NCBI GenBank assembly: GCA_963989385.1
Contig: OZ022503.1
Location: forward strand, 50,094,858 to 50,158,857
Direction: 5' to 3'
DNA: 64,000 nt
Source: Ctena decussata
Taxonomy: Eukaryota; Mollusca; Bivalvia; Lucinida; Lucinidae
A program made the position numbers and the translations under genes. This document shows, in pieces, positions 36,201 through 41,900 of this stretch (positions within the stretch are counted from its first letter, which is position 1; each line of letters starts with the position of its first letter). The notes under the pieces were generated by a model that saw nothing but the letters and a program-made list of their open reading frames with translations, ran no database searches and was not told where the DNA came from.

Positions 36201-36343
36201 ATGGCTTACCAATTTGCAGCATCAGCCTCAATACTTTCAATACATTTGTTGAGAGCATTGTCCGAGTTAATCCTTCGCCTTAATCCTGCTTTACTATTAG
36301 CTTCAATGTAACTTAAAGCCTTTTTCCAGTTCTCCGATGACAT
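7891..36343 (-). CDS. Gene 1: coiled-coil protein with C-terminal CAP-Gly-like segment (12 exons, 3' end outside window)
   Basis: Twelve minus-strand exons join without a phase conflict into 1795 coding bases (598 codons plus one base). The ATG at 36343 has A at -3 and an in-frame TGA 12 codons upstream (36377-36379), so the start is well supported. Residues 46 to about 325 are rich in E, K, L, Q with heptad-like spacing and almost no Pro/Gly, as in a long coiled coil. Residues about 350-535 are a low-complexity Ser/Pro/basic linker, 536-554 an acidic serine cluster (SVSESDSSLSDLSDDEDLL), and 574 onward reads DIISVGDRVLISCPQ then GKKKG, which resembles the opening strand of a CAP-Gly domain (VGDRVLV, then G.VRYVG). 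CAP-Gly domains bind tubulin and EB-protein tails, so a microtubule or centrosome role is an inference. The CAP-Gly lies C-terminal to the coil, unlike CLIP-170 or dynactin p150; CEP350 and KIF13B share that order but I cannot assign either. Introns carry many MITEs and tandem-repeat elements. Confidence 0.75.
8870..9812 (+). mobile_element. Hairpin-ended element with poly-G and ACGG microsatellite
   Basis: 5' part has GATACCCCGCCACTG (8896-8910); the 3' end is the hairpin TACCCCACCACTAACGTGTG with pairing arm GGCGGGGTA then TAAAAAT (to 9812). Internal units share CCCAGGGCAGGGGCAGATAA. An (ACGG)n tract at 9700-9755 precedes the hairpin. Confidence 0.75.
9229..9273 (+). repeat. Run of 45 G
   Basis: Uninterrupted guanines from 9229 to 9273, inside the element at 8870-9812. 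Length in the assembly may be inaccurate, since homopolymers of this size are hard to sequence. Confidence 0.95.
10034..10242. mobile_element. MITE B copy, complete
   Basis: Terminal inverted repeats AACTCTTTAAGCACCAAAAA and TGGTGCTTAAAGAGTT; central palindrome GAGGTGGCTCATCATGAGCC with pairing ACCTC. Adjacent to gene 1 exon 10. Confidence 0.88.
10298..10394 (-). CDS. Gene 1 exon 10
   Basis: 97 bases; one leading base then 32 codons NGTLSSASEPEFRSLSAPLP to SSRVYAL, phase 0. Acceptor TCTGTTTCAG, donor GTAAAGTT. Serine/proline-rich, predicted disordered. Confidence 0.68.
10803..10983. mobile_element. MITE with ACAGTAGAACTTC ends, copy 1
   Basis: TACAGTAGAACTTCATTGGC TCGAAC to GAGCCATTGAAGTTCTACTG TA, 180 bases. 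Confidence 0.82.
11210..11325 (-). CDS. Gene 1 exon 9
   Basis: 116 bases; 38 codons ELIEVLNDSPDHNQVERVQH to HSRSLPS plus AG, completed by G of exon 10 to Arg. Acceptor TTTGTTTTAG, donor GTAAAATG. Marks the end of the coiled coil and the start of a Ser/Pro-rich linker. Confidence 0.72.
11420..12545. mobile_element. MITE A copy split by a tandem-repeat element
   Basis: Left part AACTCTTAAGGGTGAAAATT to GGAGGCAACAA, right part AATGACAGAGTTGTTTCCCT to TTTACCCATACAGC; the 11504-12507 element lies between. Confidence 0.75.
11504..12507 (+). mobile_element. Tandem-repeat element (156-bp units) inserted in MITE A
   Basis: Starts CAAGAATTCCACAGAATGCG, with GTGTCTCGCCTGC nearby; ends with hairpin TGTCTCGCCTCTGCTTCGCA pairing with GGCGAGACA, then AAAA. 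Units repeat every 156 bases (GATGATGRCT at 11849, 12005, 12161, 12317). A (GCC)n tract precedes the hairpin. The left and right halves of a MITE A copy flank it (11420-11503 and 12508-12545), so the insertion point is GGAGGCAACAA / AATGACAGAG. Confidence 0.88.
12732..13942. mobile_element. MITE D copy split by a tandem-repeat element
   Basis: Left half TGAGCTGCAACATGACAAAA to GCCCTAA; right half AGGTAGCTAAGGGTCTACGC to CCTCTCGCGGCTCATA. The element 12838-13827 lies between. Confidence 0.82.
12838..13827 (+). mobile_element. Tandem-repeat element inserted in MITE D
   Basis: Begins CAAGGGCTTCGCAAGCGGCC, has CATAATACGCCAG near its 5' end and CATAATACGACCGTTTTTTC near its 3' hairpin (AAAACGGGCATATAAAA). 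Units of about 160-170 bp share AGTTTCATTATGATAT and ACTAATGAAAGGGATGTAAC-like text; an ACGG tract lies at 13742-13790. Two halves of one MITE D copy flank it (12732-12837 and 13828-13942). Confidence 0.85.
14034..14168. mobile_element. MITE A copy, internally deleted
   Basis: TTAAAGTAAATGGGTACACC to GTGTATCCATTCACCTTAAG, only 135 bases. Confidence 0.7.
14503..14646 (-). CDS. Gene 1 exon 8
   Basis: 144 bases, phase 0 to 0, 48 codons from NTESEIALTERLKADLRDCQ to QKSKALDLSK. Acceptor TATAATTACAG, donor GTACTTTAG. It has the same length as exon 7, from which it is separated by an intron of about 11.2 kb filled with nested transposons. Confidence 0.75.
14711..14919. mobile_element. MITE A copy
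   Basis: TTAAGGTGTATGGTTTGCC to GTGTAACCATTCATCTTAAA, 60 bases upstream of gene 1 exon 8 (minus strand). Confidence 0.8.
16300..16870. repeat. 296-bp tandem duplication in the LINE 3' region
   Basis: Two copies 296 bases apart (for example AAATGGCAGA at 16541 and 16837), each holding a segment related to MITE family A (GGAGCAAATTC, CTATGTCATCC, ATGGAGGTGTAC). It sits between the reverse-transcriptase stop and the (ATT)n tail, so it would be transcribed as 3' untranslated sequence of the LINE. Confidence 0.75.
16972..18618 (-). pseudogene. LINE reverse transcriptase domain
   Basis: Continues in the endonuclease frame past the single stop and ends at TAA 16972-16974. Reverse-transcriptase blocks in order: NYRPISVLP, FLDLSKAFDLVNH (first catalytic Asp), GVPQGSVLGPLLFLVYIND, LFADDATL (catalytic FADD), KLLGVNID, then the thumb QKRAARIILD. 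Layout and (ATT)n tail fit the Jockey/CR1/L2 group. Apart from the one stop it has no internal break over about 550 codons, so the copy is young. Confidence 0.9.
18619..19659 (-). pseudogene. LINE endonuclease domain (N-terminal truncated)
   Basis: Open from 19659 to a TAA at 18619-18621. Contains RKDRQTHGGGLIIYTKS, LLGDFNFN (the metal/phosphate-binding GDFN motif) and ISDHYPV (the catalytic SDH motif) of apurinic/apyrimidinic-like LINE endonucleases, followed by the linker leading to the reverse transcriptase. The first endonuclease residues are missing. The TAA interrupts a frame that otherwise continues into the reverse transcriptase, so this is one broken polyprotein rather than two genes. 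Confidence 0.85.
19659..20625 (+). repeat. 145-bp tandem array, about 6.5 units
   Basis: Period is 145 at every step measured between 19751 and 20476. Each unit has GTGACCTTGACCTTGG, GAGATATTGTCATGCCCTAC and a partly conserved GTAGGTGCTAGAGCG. The first unit is the one split by the LINE. Confidence 0.95.
21617..23909 (+). mobile_element. Nested tandem-repeat element, about 155-bp units
   Basis: Begins CTAGAGCATGTGAGCAGGGG, CACGTATACCCCC; ends TATATACCCCCTATATACTT and GTATACTGGGGATATAA. About 11 units of 155 bp (TGGAGAGAAA at 22431, 22586, 22741). Host sequence is GTCCCAA before and TGATGTATCCATGC after, which equals the uninterrupted host unit GTCCCAATGATGTATCC seen at 21306 and 21455, so the insertion made no target duplication longer than two bases. 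Confidence 0.9.
24191..24307 (+). mobile_element. Solo 5' fragment of another hairpin-ended element
   Basis: CAAAAGAATTTGGCAGACTG, GTGCCTCGCCTGTCTAC, CCACAAAATAGAGCTAAGAC parallels the 5' end at 11504 (CAAGAATTCCACAGAATGCG ... TGTCTCGCCTGC). It stops where the element at 24308 begins. Confidence 0.55.
24308..25727 (+). mobile_element. Tandem-repeat element, 150-160-bp units, ACGG tract, 3' hairpin
   Basis: 5' CAAGAAATGTTACAGTGTGT then ATGCCCCCGAAGGCCCC; 3' hairpin ATGCCACCCGAAGTTCCTTC pairing GGGGGCAT then AAAAAG (25694-25727). About nine units share TGACCTTGACCTTGGGCGT and TTATCTTTCTGTGAAGTTTC. (ACGG)n at 25642-25684. Confidence 0.85.
25845..25988 (-). CDS. Gene 1 exon 7
   Basis: 144 bases, phase 0 to 0, 48 codons beginning NLETIPRLKETIEENEEEIR and ending TLGEYKEKLR. 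Acceptor TTTTTCTACAG, donor GTAGGAG. Strong coiled-coil pattern. It lies about 120 bases from the 3' hairpin end of a tandem-repeat element (24308-25727). Confidence 0.78.
26007..26208. mobile_element. MITE B copy
   Basis: CCTTCAAGTGCAACAAAGTA to GGGCTTTAAGTGTTAA, begins about 20 bases upstream of gene 1 exon 7. Confidence 0.75.
26598..26693 (-). CDS. Gene 1 exon 6
   Basis: 96 bases, phase 0 to 0, 32 codons: LANQTIKDMEVKVDDLKFQ to KNDNIEK. Acceptor TTTATACAG, donor GTAAATTG. Coiled coil continues. Confidence 0.75.
26807..27041. mobile_element. MITE A copy
   Basis: TTAAGGTATATGGGCATTTT, centre AAGAATTTGCTCCTATAACA, end near the SINE's left target repeat. Confidence 0.75.
27048..27303 (-). 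mobile_element. tRNA-derived SINE with 14-bp target duplication
   Basis: On the minus strand the head resembles a tRNA, with a consensus B box GGTTCGAAACC (27239-27249) and an anticodon-like loop TTCATAA. The tail is AAGCAACAAATCAATCAATC. It is flanked by perfect 14-bp repeats CCCCTTTAATCAGA at 27034-27047 and 27304-27317. It inserted at the end of a MITE A copy in an intron of gene 1. Confidence 0.9.
27838..27913 (-). CDS. Gene 1 exon 5
   Basis: 76 bases; one leading base completes Asn, then HQVRVRDTEIRKLTKEGDDL and a short remainder ending RSLD, phase 0. Acceptor TTTCCTAG, donor GTAAGTAG. Coiled-coil composition. Confidence 0.7.
28504..28567 (-). CDS. Gene 1 exon 4
   Basis: 64 bases; two leading bases, 20 codons SEVEKAELILETTKQTLEST, two trailing bases (AA). 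Acceptor GTTTGCAG, donor GTAAGTAG. Both alternative frames contain stops. Short helical exon. Confidence 0.7.
28648..28886. mobile_element. MITE A copy
   Basis: TTCAAGGTGTGAATGGATAC to GTGAACCAATTTACCTTAAA, central palindrome GAATTTGCTCCTTGAGCAAATTC around 28771-28796 given in parts. Confidence 0.8.
29621..29804 (-). CDS. Gene 1 exon 3
   Basis: 184 bases, 61 codons plus one base: starts RLQDRLNQLLASS and ends DDRIRNLEIR. Acceptor ATTTCACAG, donor GTATTG. Leu-containing heptads and K/E pairs continue the coiled coil. Its trailing G joins CC of exon 4 to give Ala. Confidence 0.78.
29905..30101. mobile_element. MITE C copy
   Basis: TACCGTAATGACCCTAAATA to TTTTAGGGTCATTAAGGTA, central palindrome AAACTGCTCCTCCAGGAGCA. 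About 100 bases upstream of gene 1 exon 3. Confidence 0.88.
30140..30346. mobile_element. MITE with GGGACCAGTTGTTCAAAGC ends
   Basis: GGGACCAGTTGTTCAAAGCT at the left and GCTTTGAACAACTGGTCC at the right; AT-rich interior. The open frame across it is not a gene. Confidence 0.82.
30935..31143. mobile_element. MITE B copy
   Basis: TAACTTTGAAGTGCTAAAAA to TTTGGCACTTAAGGGTTAA, centre GAGGTGGCTTAACAAGAGCC. Confidence 0.8.
31172..31386. mobile_element. MITE B copy
   Basis: TAATCTTCAAAATGCCTAAA to CAGGCTCTTTAAATGTAAA, centre AAGGTGGCTCATTATGATCC. Confidence 0.75.
31869..32075 (+). mobile_element. tRNA-derived SINE
   Basis: Starts GTCCCTGTAGCTCAGTTGG with a good A box (TAGCTCAGTTGG) and a degenerate B box (GGTTTGATATC). 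The 3' part, GATATGACTGAAATACTGTT then GAAAAGGACGT, is shared with the other SINE family. Not a functional tRNA: the B box is mutated and the acceptor stem does not pair. Confidence 0.8.
32404..33068 (+). mobile_element. Small hairpin-ended element
   Basis: Starts CAAGAGCATCATCACCC, has TTTATATGCCGAGCGG near the 5' end, and ends CATTCCCGTTTTCAAACAGG CATATAAAAGG (split here to stay short). Units share GGGCTGTAACTCTGCTAAAA. Includes a 24-bp unit repeated three times at 32609-32675. Confidence 0.7.
32609..32675 (+). repeat. Three copies of a 24-bp repeat
   Basis: AATCAGCTTCCTAAGGTGAA followed by GA, three near-perfect copies head to tail. Confidence 0.9.
33069..33698 (+). mobile_element. Tandem-repeat element remnant, about 146-bp units
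   Basis: Three to four units with GAACATTCTAAGAAGAA and GTAGACCATGAAATATATGT-like text. Ends GCACCTTGCAAAAGCAGGTTC GACAAAAAA (hairpin), the same 3' type as 54555-58779. No CAAG 5' end is visible; it abuts the preceding element. Confidence 0.65.
33853..33940 (-). CDS. Gene 1 exon 2
   Basis: 88 bases; one leading base completes Trp, then 29 codons beginning EKEKQDLKSKLSELEDFK and ending EKKENE. Acceptor TGTATTTCAG, donor GTAAAG. Charged coiled-coil composition; ends in phase 0. Confidence 0.75.
34135..34405. mobile_element. MITE A copy
   Basis: GCACTTTCAGGGGAGCAACTC, centre GAATTTGCTCCTGAGGAGTA, end CCCCATACACCTTGAAA. Confidence 0.75.
34847..35036. mobile_element. MITE A copy, right end lost
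   Basis: ATTAAGGTGAATGGATACAC, centre CTCCTCTAGGAGCAAATTC; stops after GCAAACAGGAATTCATGC. Confidence 0.75.
35660..35730. mobile_element. Short MITE with CCCAGCAGGCA ends
   Basis: CCCAGCAGGCACACAACATC to TGATGTCATATGCCCGCTGG G. A longer related start, CCCAGCAGGCACATGACGTC, lies at 37519-37605. Confidence 0.78.
35861..36154. mobile_element. MITE D copy
   Basis: Ends TGAGCTGCGACACAATAAAC and GTTTTGTCATGTCATGGCTCA; interior CAAAGACTCAGATCAGCC and inverted counterpart. Lies just inside intron 1 of gene 1, about 55 bases from the exon 1 donor. Confidence 0.82.
36210..36343 (-). CDS. Gene 1 exon 1 (coding part)
   Basis: Encodes MSSENWKKALSYIEANSKAG, then a basic LRRR stretch and a short helix ending in ADAAN; the exon stops inside a Trp codon (TG, completed by G of exon 2). 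Donor GTAAGCC follows at 36209. The upstream in-frame TGA at 36377-36379 excludes an N-terminal extension in this exon. Any 5' untranslated exon is not identifiable. Confidence 0.75.
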
Positions 36344-36681
36344 TTTATCATTTTGATCACGGATGATGAATGGTCTTCACTAATACTTTTACGAGTATGT
36401 AATTTCAGACAAATGTTTTTCCAATGTTCAATGAACAAACCTAATAACTATTGACTGAGAACAATAACAGCATACTGTTGTCTTTAAGATGATTGTTTTA
36501 TGCACTTTTGTGAAAATGTTTAGTAGATGCTAAGTTCCTGTTGACTTAGATGTAGAAACATTCCATTCAGTGTTTGAAGTCTGACAAAATAGTTTTAGGT
36601 AATTATCCAAGAAAGCATTTTGTTATGGCTGTAACATCTGATCTAAAGGCATATTTGTAGATTTTTCTCCTTTTGCTTAAT

Positions 36682-36890
36682 TAACTCTTTAAGCACTAGT
36701 GACAGAATTAGCAGAATTTGCAAACAGCGTAGATCCTGATGAGGCGGCTCATAATGAGCCGCCTCATATAGATCTACACTGTTTCCCCTCTAGTCTTTGA
36801 ATTCTCGATATGAAATGTCTTGGACAAGGCATTTTTTTAATTTTTGCAGATGTAAATTTTGTTGTCTGCTTTTTGGTGCTTAAAGAGTTA
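36682..36890. mobile_element. MITE B copy, complete
   Basis: TAACTCTTTAAGCACTAGTG to TTTTTGGTGCTTAAAGAGTT, centre GCGGCTCATAATGAGCCGC. Lies about 340 bases upstream of the gene 1 ATG, in the presumed promoter side. Confidence 0.88.
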
Positions 36891-37194
36891 AAAAAAAAGC
36901 AGAAACAAGAAAAATCCACAAATATGCCAGTTAGGGATATATTTGGGACAACAAAAATGGTCTGTCCATTTCAAGTCACTATTGAACAAATTACAGTCAT
37001 TAGATTTTAATGCTTATTTTTGCAAACATGCAGGAAGATGGGTAAAGGTAGTTTGTTTTGCATATGTAAACTTAATTTACTATGCTCAAATATTTGACTA
37101 GAATACATGAAAAACTTTTTAATATGCTAAACATTGCTGTCAGACCTGCATTAAACACTACTGTTGGTCTCCTTGCACTTTCTTATCACATTCC

Positions 37195-37435
37195 ATTAGG
37201 GATACCCCTTTAGGGGTACCTGGGCAAACAGCTTGGATCCAGATCAGGCCCTCTGATCCAGATCAGGCCCCACAAACGTGGGGCCTGATCTGAGATTCAA
37301 ACTGTTTGCTCTCCCAGACATCATTTCTACAAGAGTTAGTTAGCCCAATATTGTCAAAATATTCTTGATTTTTTATGCAGACGATAATTTCAGCAGATGT
37401 CAAAAAATACCCAGAATGCAATGGGTTGTATTATG
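37195..37435. mobile_element. MITE E copy 1
   Basis: GATACCCCTTTAGGGGTACC, inverted pair CAGGCCCCACAAACGTGGGG, CAATATTGTCAAAATATTCT, ending CCCAGAATGCAATGGGTT. Matches 50108-50325 along its length. Confidence 0.78.
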
Positions 37436-37689
37436 GTTTGTATTATTCTATTTTCTACTATTTGTCTATGAATCCTTATATTTTCATCAAGCTGCATCTT
37501 CTGGCATCTACAGACTATACCCAGCAGGCACATGACGTCAAAATGACATCACATTGACACCGATGCAACGTCATCACGTCACAGCAATGTCAGCGTGTCT
37601 TCATTTCAACCTCATAAGCCTACTGAGATATCTTTAGAATGGCTCACTGACTTGTTAAACTGGTTTGGTGCACATTAATAGGGGTGCCA

Positions 37690-38102
37690 TTTTAAAATTT
37701 TTACTCCATATTTTTGGATATCCATAATTTTAGATATCCAAAATTAAATCATGGATATCCAATACTCATCTTCATTTTTTGATATCTAAAGATCTATTAA
37801 TTTATAAGCCGAAGCTAAAAGTATGGACATCCATAACGAAATTTTAGGATCACAAAATCATATGGATATTAGTTTAAACATATTTTATTTCTCTTTTTTA
37901 TAACATATATGTAATATGAATATTGGATAGCCAATCTTAGATTTTGGAAATTCTAAGATTGTATTACGGATATACATAAACTGAATTATGGATATTCATA
38001 AATGATTTTGGATATCCAATATACTTTTGTGGTATCACAAAATGAAATATTGGATATCCAAAAAGAATTATGAATATCTAAAAATAATGGATTATATAGT
38101 AA
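37690..38102. repeat. AT-rich block with recurring GGATATCCA
   Basis: TTGGATATCC, ATGGATATCC or one-base variants occur about eight times in 400 bases (e.g. 37713, 37763, 38011, 38052). GGATATCC is itself a palindrome. Confidence 0.75.
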
Positions 38103-38104
38103 AC

Positions 38105-38130
38105 AAGAGGGCCCAGAACTGAAAGTTTTT
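38105..38130 (+). mobile_element. Possible solo 5' end of a hairpin-ended element
   Basis: CAAGAGGGCCCAGAACTGAA after AAA resembles the shared 5' terminus; no matching 3' hairpin follows. Confidence 0.35.
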
Positions 38131-38618
38131 AGGCATTTTTCTTCCTAAAAATTCAAAGATCAATATCCAAAACTCAGCAGCTTTCATTTTCAACCACTTC
38201 TACAAATAAATTATTACTATTAATGACACAGTATTTACATATTAAGATATATATCCAATTTCTCAACAAACTTTAAACTTCAACAGTTGTTTATGATGTT
38301 TGTTTTAAAAATCCGTGTTTCACACATTTTGAAATTGGGTGGATTTGATTTTGAGGCCTACTTTAAAGTCAATAAAGTCAAAATTAACGACTTATATTCT
38401 CACTTAATCAAAATTATCTATTGATTTAACATAAATAAGCATCAGATATTGAAGTGTATATCCTGAAAGACCTTAATAACTTTCAACCTAATGTCTAGGT
38501 CCATTCTTGATAAAACAGCTTTCAGATATGACACCTTTTTTTTCTCCTTACAAAAAAAAAGAAAGAAAAGTGTCACCTCTCGTTAGAACCAACTTGTGAG
38601 CTGCAGTTATGAAGAATC

Positions 38619-38816
38619 CAGTGCTCCAGATAAGAAGAGGCAACAGGGATAATTGTCCATTATTTTTCCATAAAAAAAACAAATAGTGTGACCCTTCATT
38701 AAAACCGTCTCACTGCCTATACAATTCTTATGAAGGGTCACAATATATTTTTTGTTGAGAGGTAACAAAAATTATCCAAGAATTATCCCTGTTACCTGTT
38801 CTTATCTGGAGCTCTG
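38619..38816. mobile_element. hAT-type MITE
   Basis: Ends CAGTGCTCCAGATAAGAAGA and TTCTTATCTGGAGCTCTG; the CAGTG start is typical of hAT terminal repeats. Interior GTGACCCTTCATTA and TGAAGGGTCACAAT. TGAAGAAT flanks it with a one- or two-base ambiguity. Confidence 0.82.
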
Positions 38817-38907
38817 AAGAATAAACAAAAACTGTCTCTAAGTTATCAGACTTGGTGACCTTGTCCGCCCCTTGTTGCATGTAACCACCTCCCCTTGTTG
38901 TCTTGTC
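38728..38907 (-). CDS. Possible last exon of gene 2, tail read from a MITE
   Basis: After acceptor AACTTTTCAG the phase-0 frame reads DKTTRGGGYMQQGADKVTKS and on to a TAA at 38728-38730 (59 residues). The last 28 or so residues fall within a hAT-type MITE (38619-38816), so either the exon really ends in transposon sequence or a weak donor such as GTCACC (after GADK) is used. Low confidence; composition of the first 25 residues looks coding. Confidence 0.3.
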   Translation of the reverse strand, partial: DKTTRGGGYMQQGADKVTKSDNLETVFVYSSELQIRTGNRDNSWIIFVTSQQKIYCDPS

Positions 38908-41900
38908 CTGAAAAGTTTACAGATCTTGTTTCGTTTTTTTTTGTGTATTAAACACATTTAATTCTGAACCTTGGATGAGCATATATTGCTATTGTTTATC
39001 ATCAATTATGAAACTTTTAACACAACAGAATATATACACTTATTCCAATTCTACAAATATTCCATAGGAATCAACACATAAATTGTGTTTATCGCTTTCT
39101 CGGTTTTGCTGAAACTGATTAACTTTGTATCCAACCTGACTTGCCAATTTATAATTAAATAAAATCACGCAATAGTTCAAATTTCTTTCAAACCAAACTG
39201 TCAGAAATTGAAGTGAGACAGATATTAAGTCTGATTTACCTTCTCAAAATAAAATAATAAGACCAATTCTACACAAATGTAAAAGAAATTGTAATAATAT
39301 GTATTGACTGGCTTTTATATCTTTTAAAATGTATAAATTGAACTGAACAAATAATGTCTAATTTAAAATATCAAATTTTATTTGTTATTAGGCACCCAGA
39401 ATGTAAGATTTTTTAAGATTTTTTAAAGCTTGATCATGTACATGCATTTTCTTTCATGCACTTAGTCATCGTTAGACTCAATTATGTATGTCCACAAAAT
39501 GAACAGCTTCAAGAAAACAAACCCAAATCTGCATGGTCAGCTTGTTAATTGTGATATCTCTTCATTGTACTTTTTCTCCTTGGCACTTTGTGGTGATACT
39601 CAGCATCTCATAAACGGAAACTGTATAGCATAAATGGCATTTAAACTGTTGCACTACCAAGGTTGACAATGTTAGACCTAGAAAAATAGGGCCTTAGAAT
39701 CTGCTACCGTTACACTACCGCTACTTTAGTGTAGCGGAGCAAAACGTAATGTCAGGAGTCTCATGACAAGGACAATGTTAGTCTATATCACATGATTATA
39801 TAATGGTAAAAGCCTGTTTTTCAAAAGAAAATAATCTTGAACCAAACAATTCTGCTTATCTCAGGTTTTAAATGGCCATTTTTTTGTACTGTAAAGTGCA
39901 GTTACCCACCACTAACCTCCCTTGTCTATACTAAATGCTATCATTTTATAAATGAAGCCAATTACAAGGACACTTCAGAAAACTGACCTCATGGTCAGTT
40001 TTCCGAGTGTCCTGGTAAATGGCTTGATTTCATATTAAACCAAAGACAACTGCTTCAGACAAATGACATTAGTGCAGGGCTAAACTGCATTTTAGGACAT
40101 TGAAATCAGCCTTGAAAGACCTGAGATGGACACTTCATTGTCAGTTTTCCGAAGTATCTTGGTAAGGCTTCATTTCCTGAACCAATGACAGTTGCTTCAG
40201 ACAAACGACATTAGTGAAGAGTTCAACATTGAAATCAGCCTTGTAAGTCCTGAGATGGACACCTCAGAAAACTTGCCTCATTGTCAGTTTTCCAAAGCAT
40301 CCTGGTAAGGCTTCATTTTGTAAACCACTGACAGCTGCTTCAGACAAATGATATTTGTAAAGGGTTAAACTACTTTTTACAGAATTGAAATCAGCCTTGT
40401 AATACCAGAAATAGCTGTTTTTCTGACCTGGCCTGAGATTATTCCCTTTTGAAACGTAAGATATTTACCCTCATTAGCATGCAGTCATGGCATACATTGT
40501 CCACTTTGATTACAAAGCTTTTGGCAAACCTTTCCTTGCATAGACCAATGTGACAGTCTGGCCACAGACCTGAGTGCTGAAAAGAACTGTGAGTGAAATA
40601 GCACCTCCTAAACCTTTTTTACAGGCATCTTATATATTAATCATATAAGAAGTAAATCTGTACTTTTGCCACCTGCACCACCATGTTTCCTCAACACCCC
40701 CCCCCCCCCCTCCCACACACACACACACACACACACACCTCCCTCCAACTCAGTGAACCATGATGTAAGGATCCTCTGAATTATACCAGTAAGTTCAGCT
40801 TCAAACTCCTTTTCTAACAACTGACATCCCATTTGTGCAAGAAAAGAAGTATACTATCAAGCACAAAACACCACCGCAAAACATGGTTTAAATTGTATCG
40901 GTGAAAAGTGGAAACACAAACCAGTTTGTTAATATAGTGTCACAAAGCAAAGGCTTGAACTAGATGTTCCAGCCATCACTTTGTGTACTTGGATTCCTCA
41001 AAGCTTATTCATGGTGTGTGCAAACAGCAGAGTCTCTGACTAGACTGCACATATGTAATGACCCTAAAATTTCAGACACCTGCATTGAGCTGGACAATTA
41101 TTATTGTTCAAAATTTTTAGAAAGAGGGTTTTCCACAGGCTAATGCATCTAAATGATGCTTAGTGAATGGCAAACATTGTGGACCCTGATCAAACTGCTC
41201 CTTCAGGAGCAGTTTGATCTGGGTCTACAATGCTTCCTCATACCTGTCTGTCTGAATATATAGGGTCATTACGGTATGTGCAGGCTGGTCCGAGTCTTTG
41301 CTGTTTGCATATGCATTAAGCATCTTTATGCATGTCACAGAATAAATTATGTTACCATTTAAGAGCTAGAATCTTCTCTGTTGTAAGGACACTACCCAGC
41401 GATTGTCGCCGACTTGCTCCTCCAGTATGCCCCACTGTCAACAACTGAGGTGATGGGGCAAATGTTCGTAATGCATGGATGGGTGAGTCTGACCTTGAAG
41501 ACGAAGGTGAGGATGGTTCTTCCTGAACTTTTTCCATCTTTTCTTATTATAACACCTCACTTTTTGTTAGTTTCGCCACAATGTGGACAAATTTGCTTCA
41601 TAATTTTTTATCCTTGTCTTGTTTTGTTAACACTGTATTTTGAAGGCCTACAGTTGTATCCAAGTTATCACTGTGAGTATACTACTAGATTTGACCGCAT
41701 CATGGGATGAATGGATGACTTGTGATTTTACATTCTTTTCAATAATATTTCAATCATGCATCATCAGAAGTTTTTCTCATTAGCAACGCAGCGTAGTTTT
41801 TGAGAATAATTTTTCTTATTTCTAAATGAAAACATATGCTCGTGCAACCCATCATTAGAATTGTCTCGATGAGATCATTCTGATAATGGGTCACAATGTA

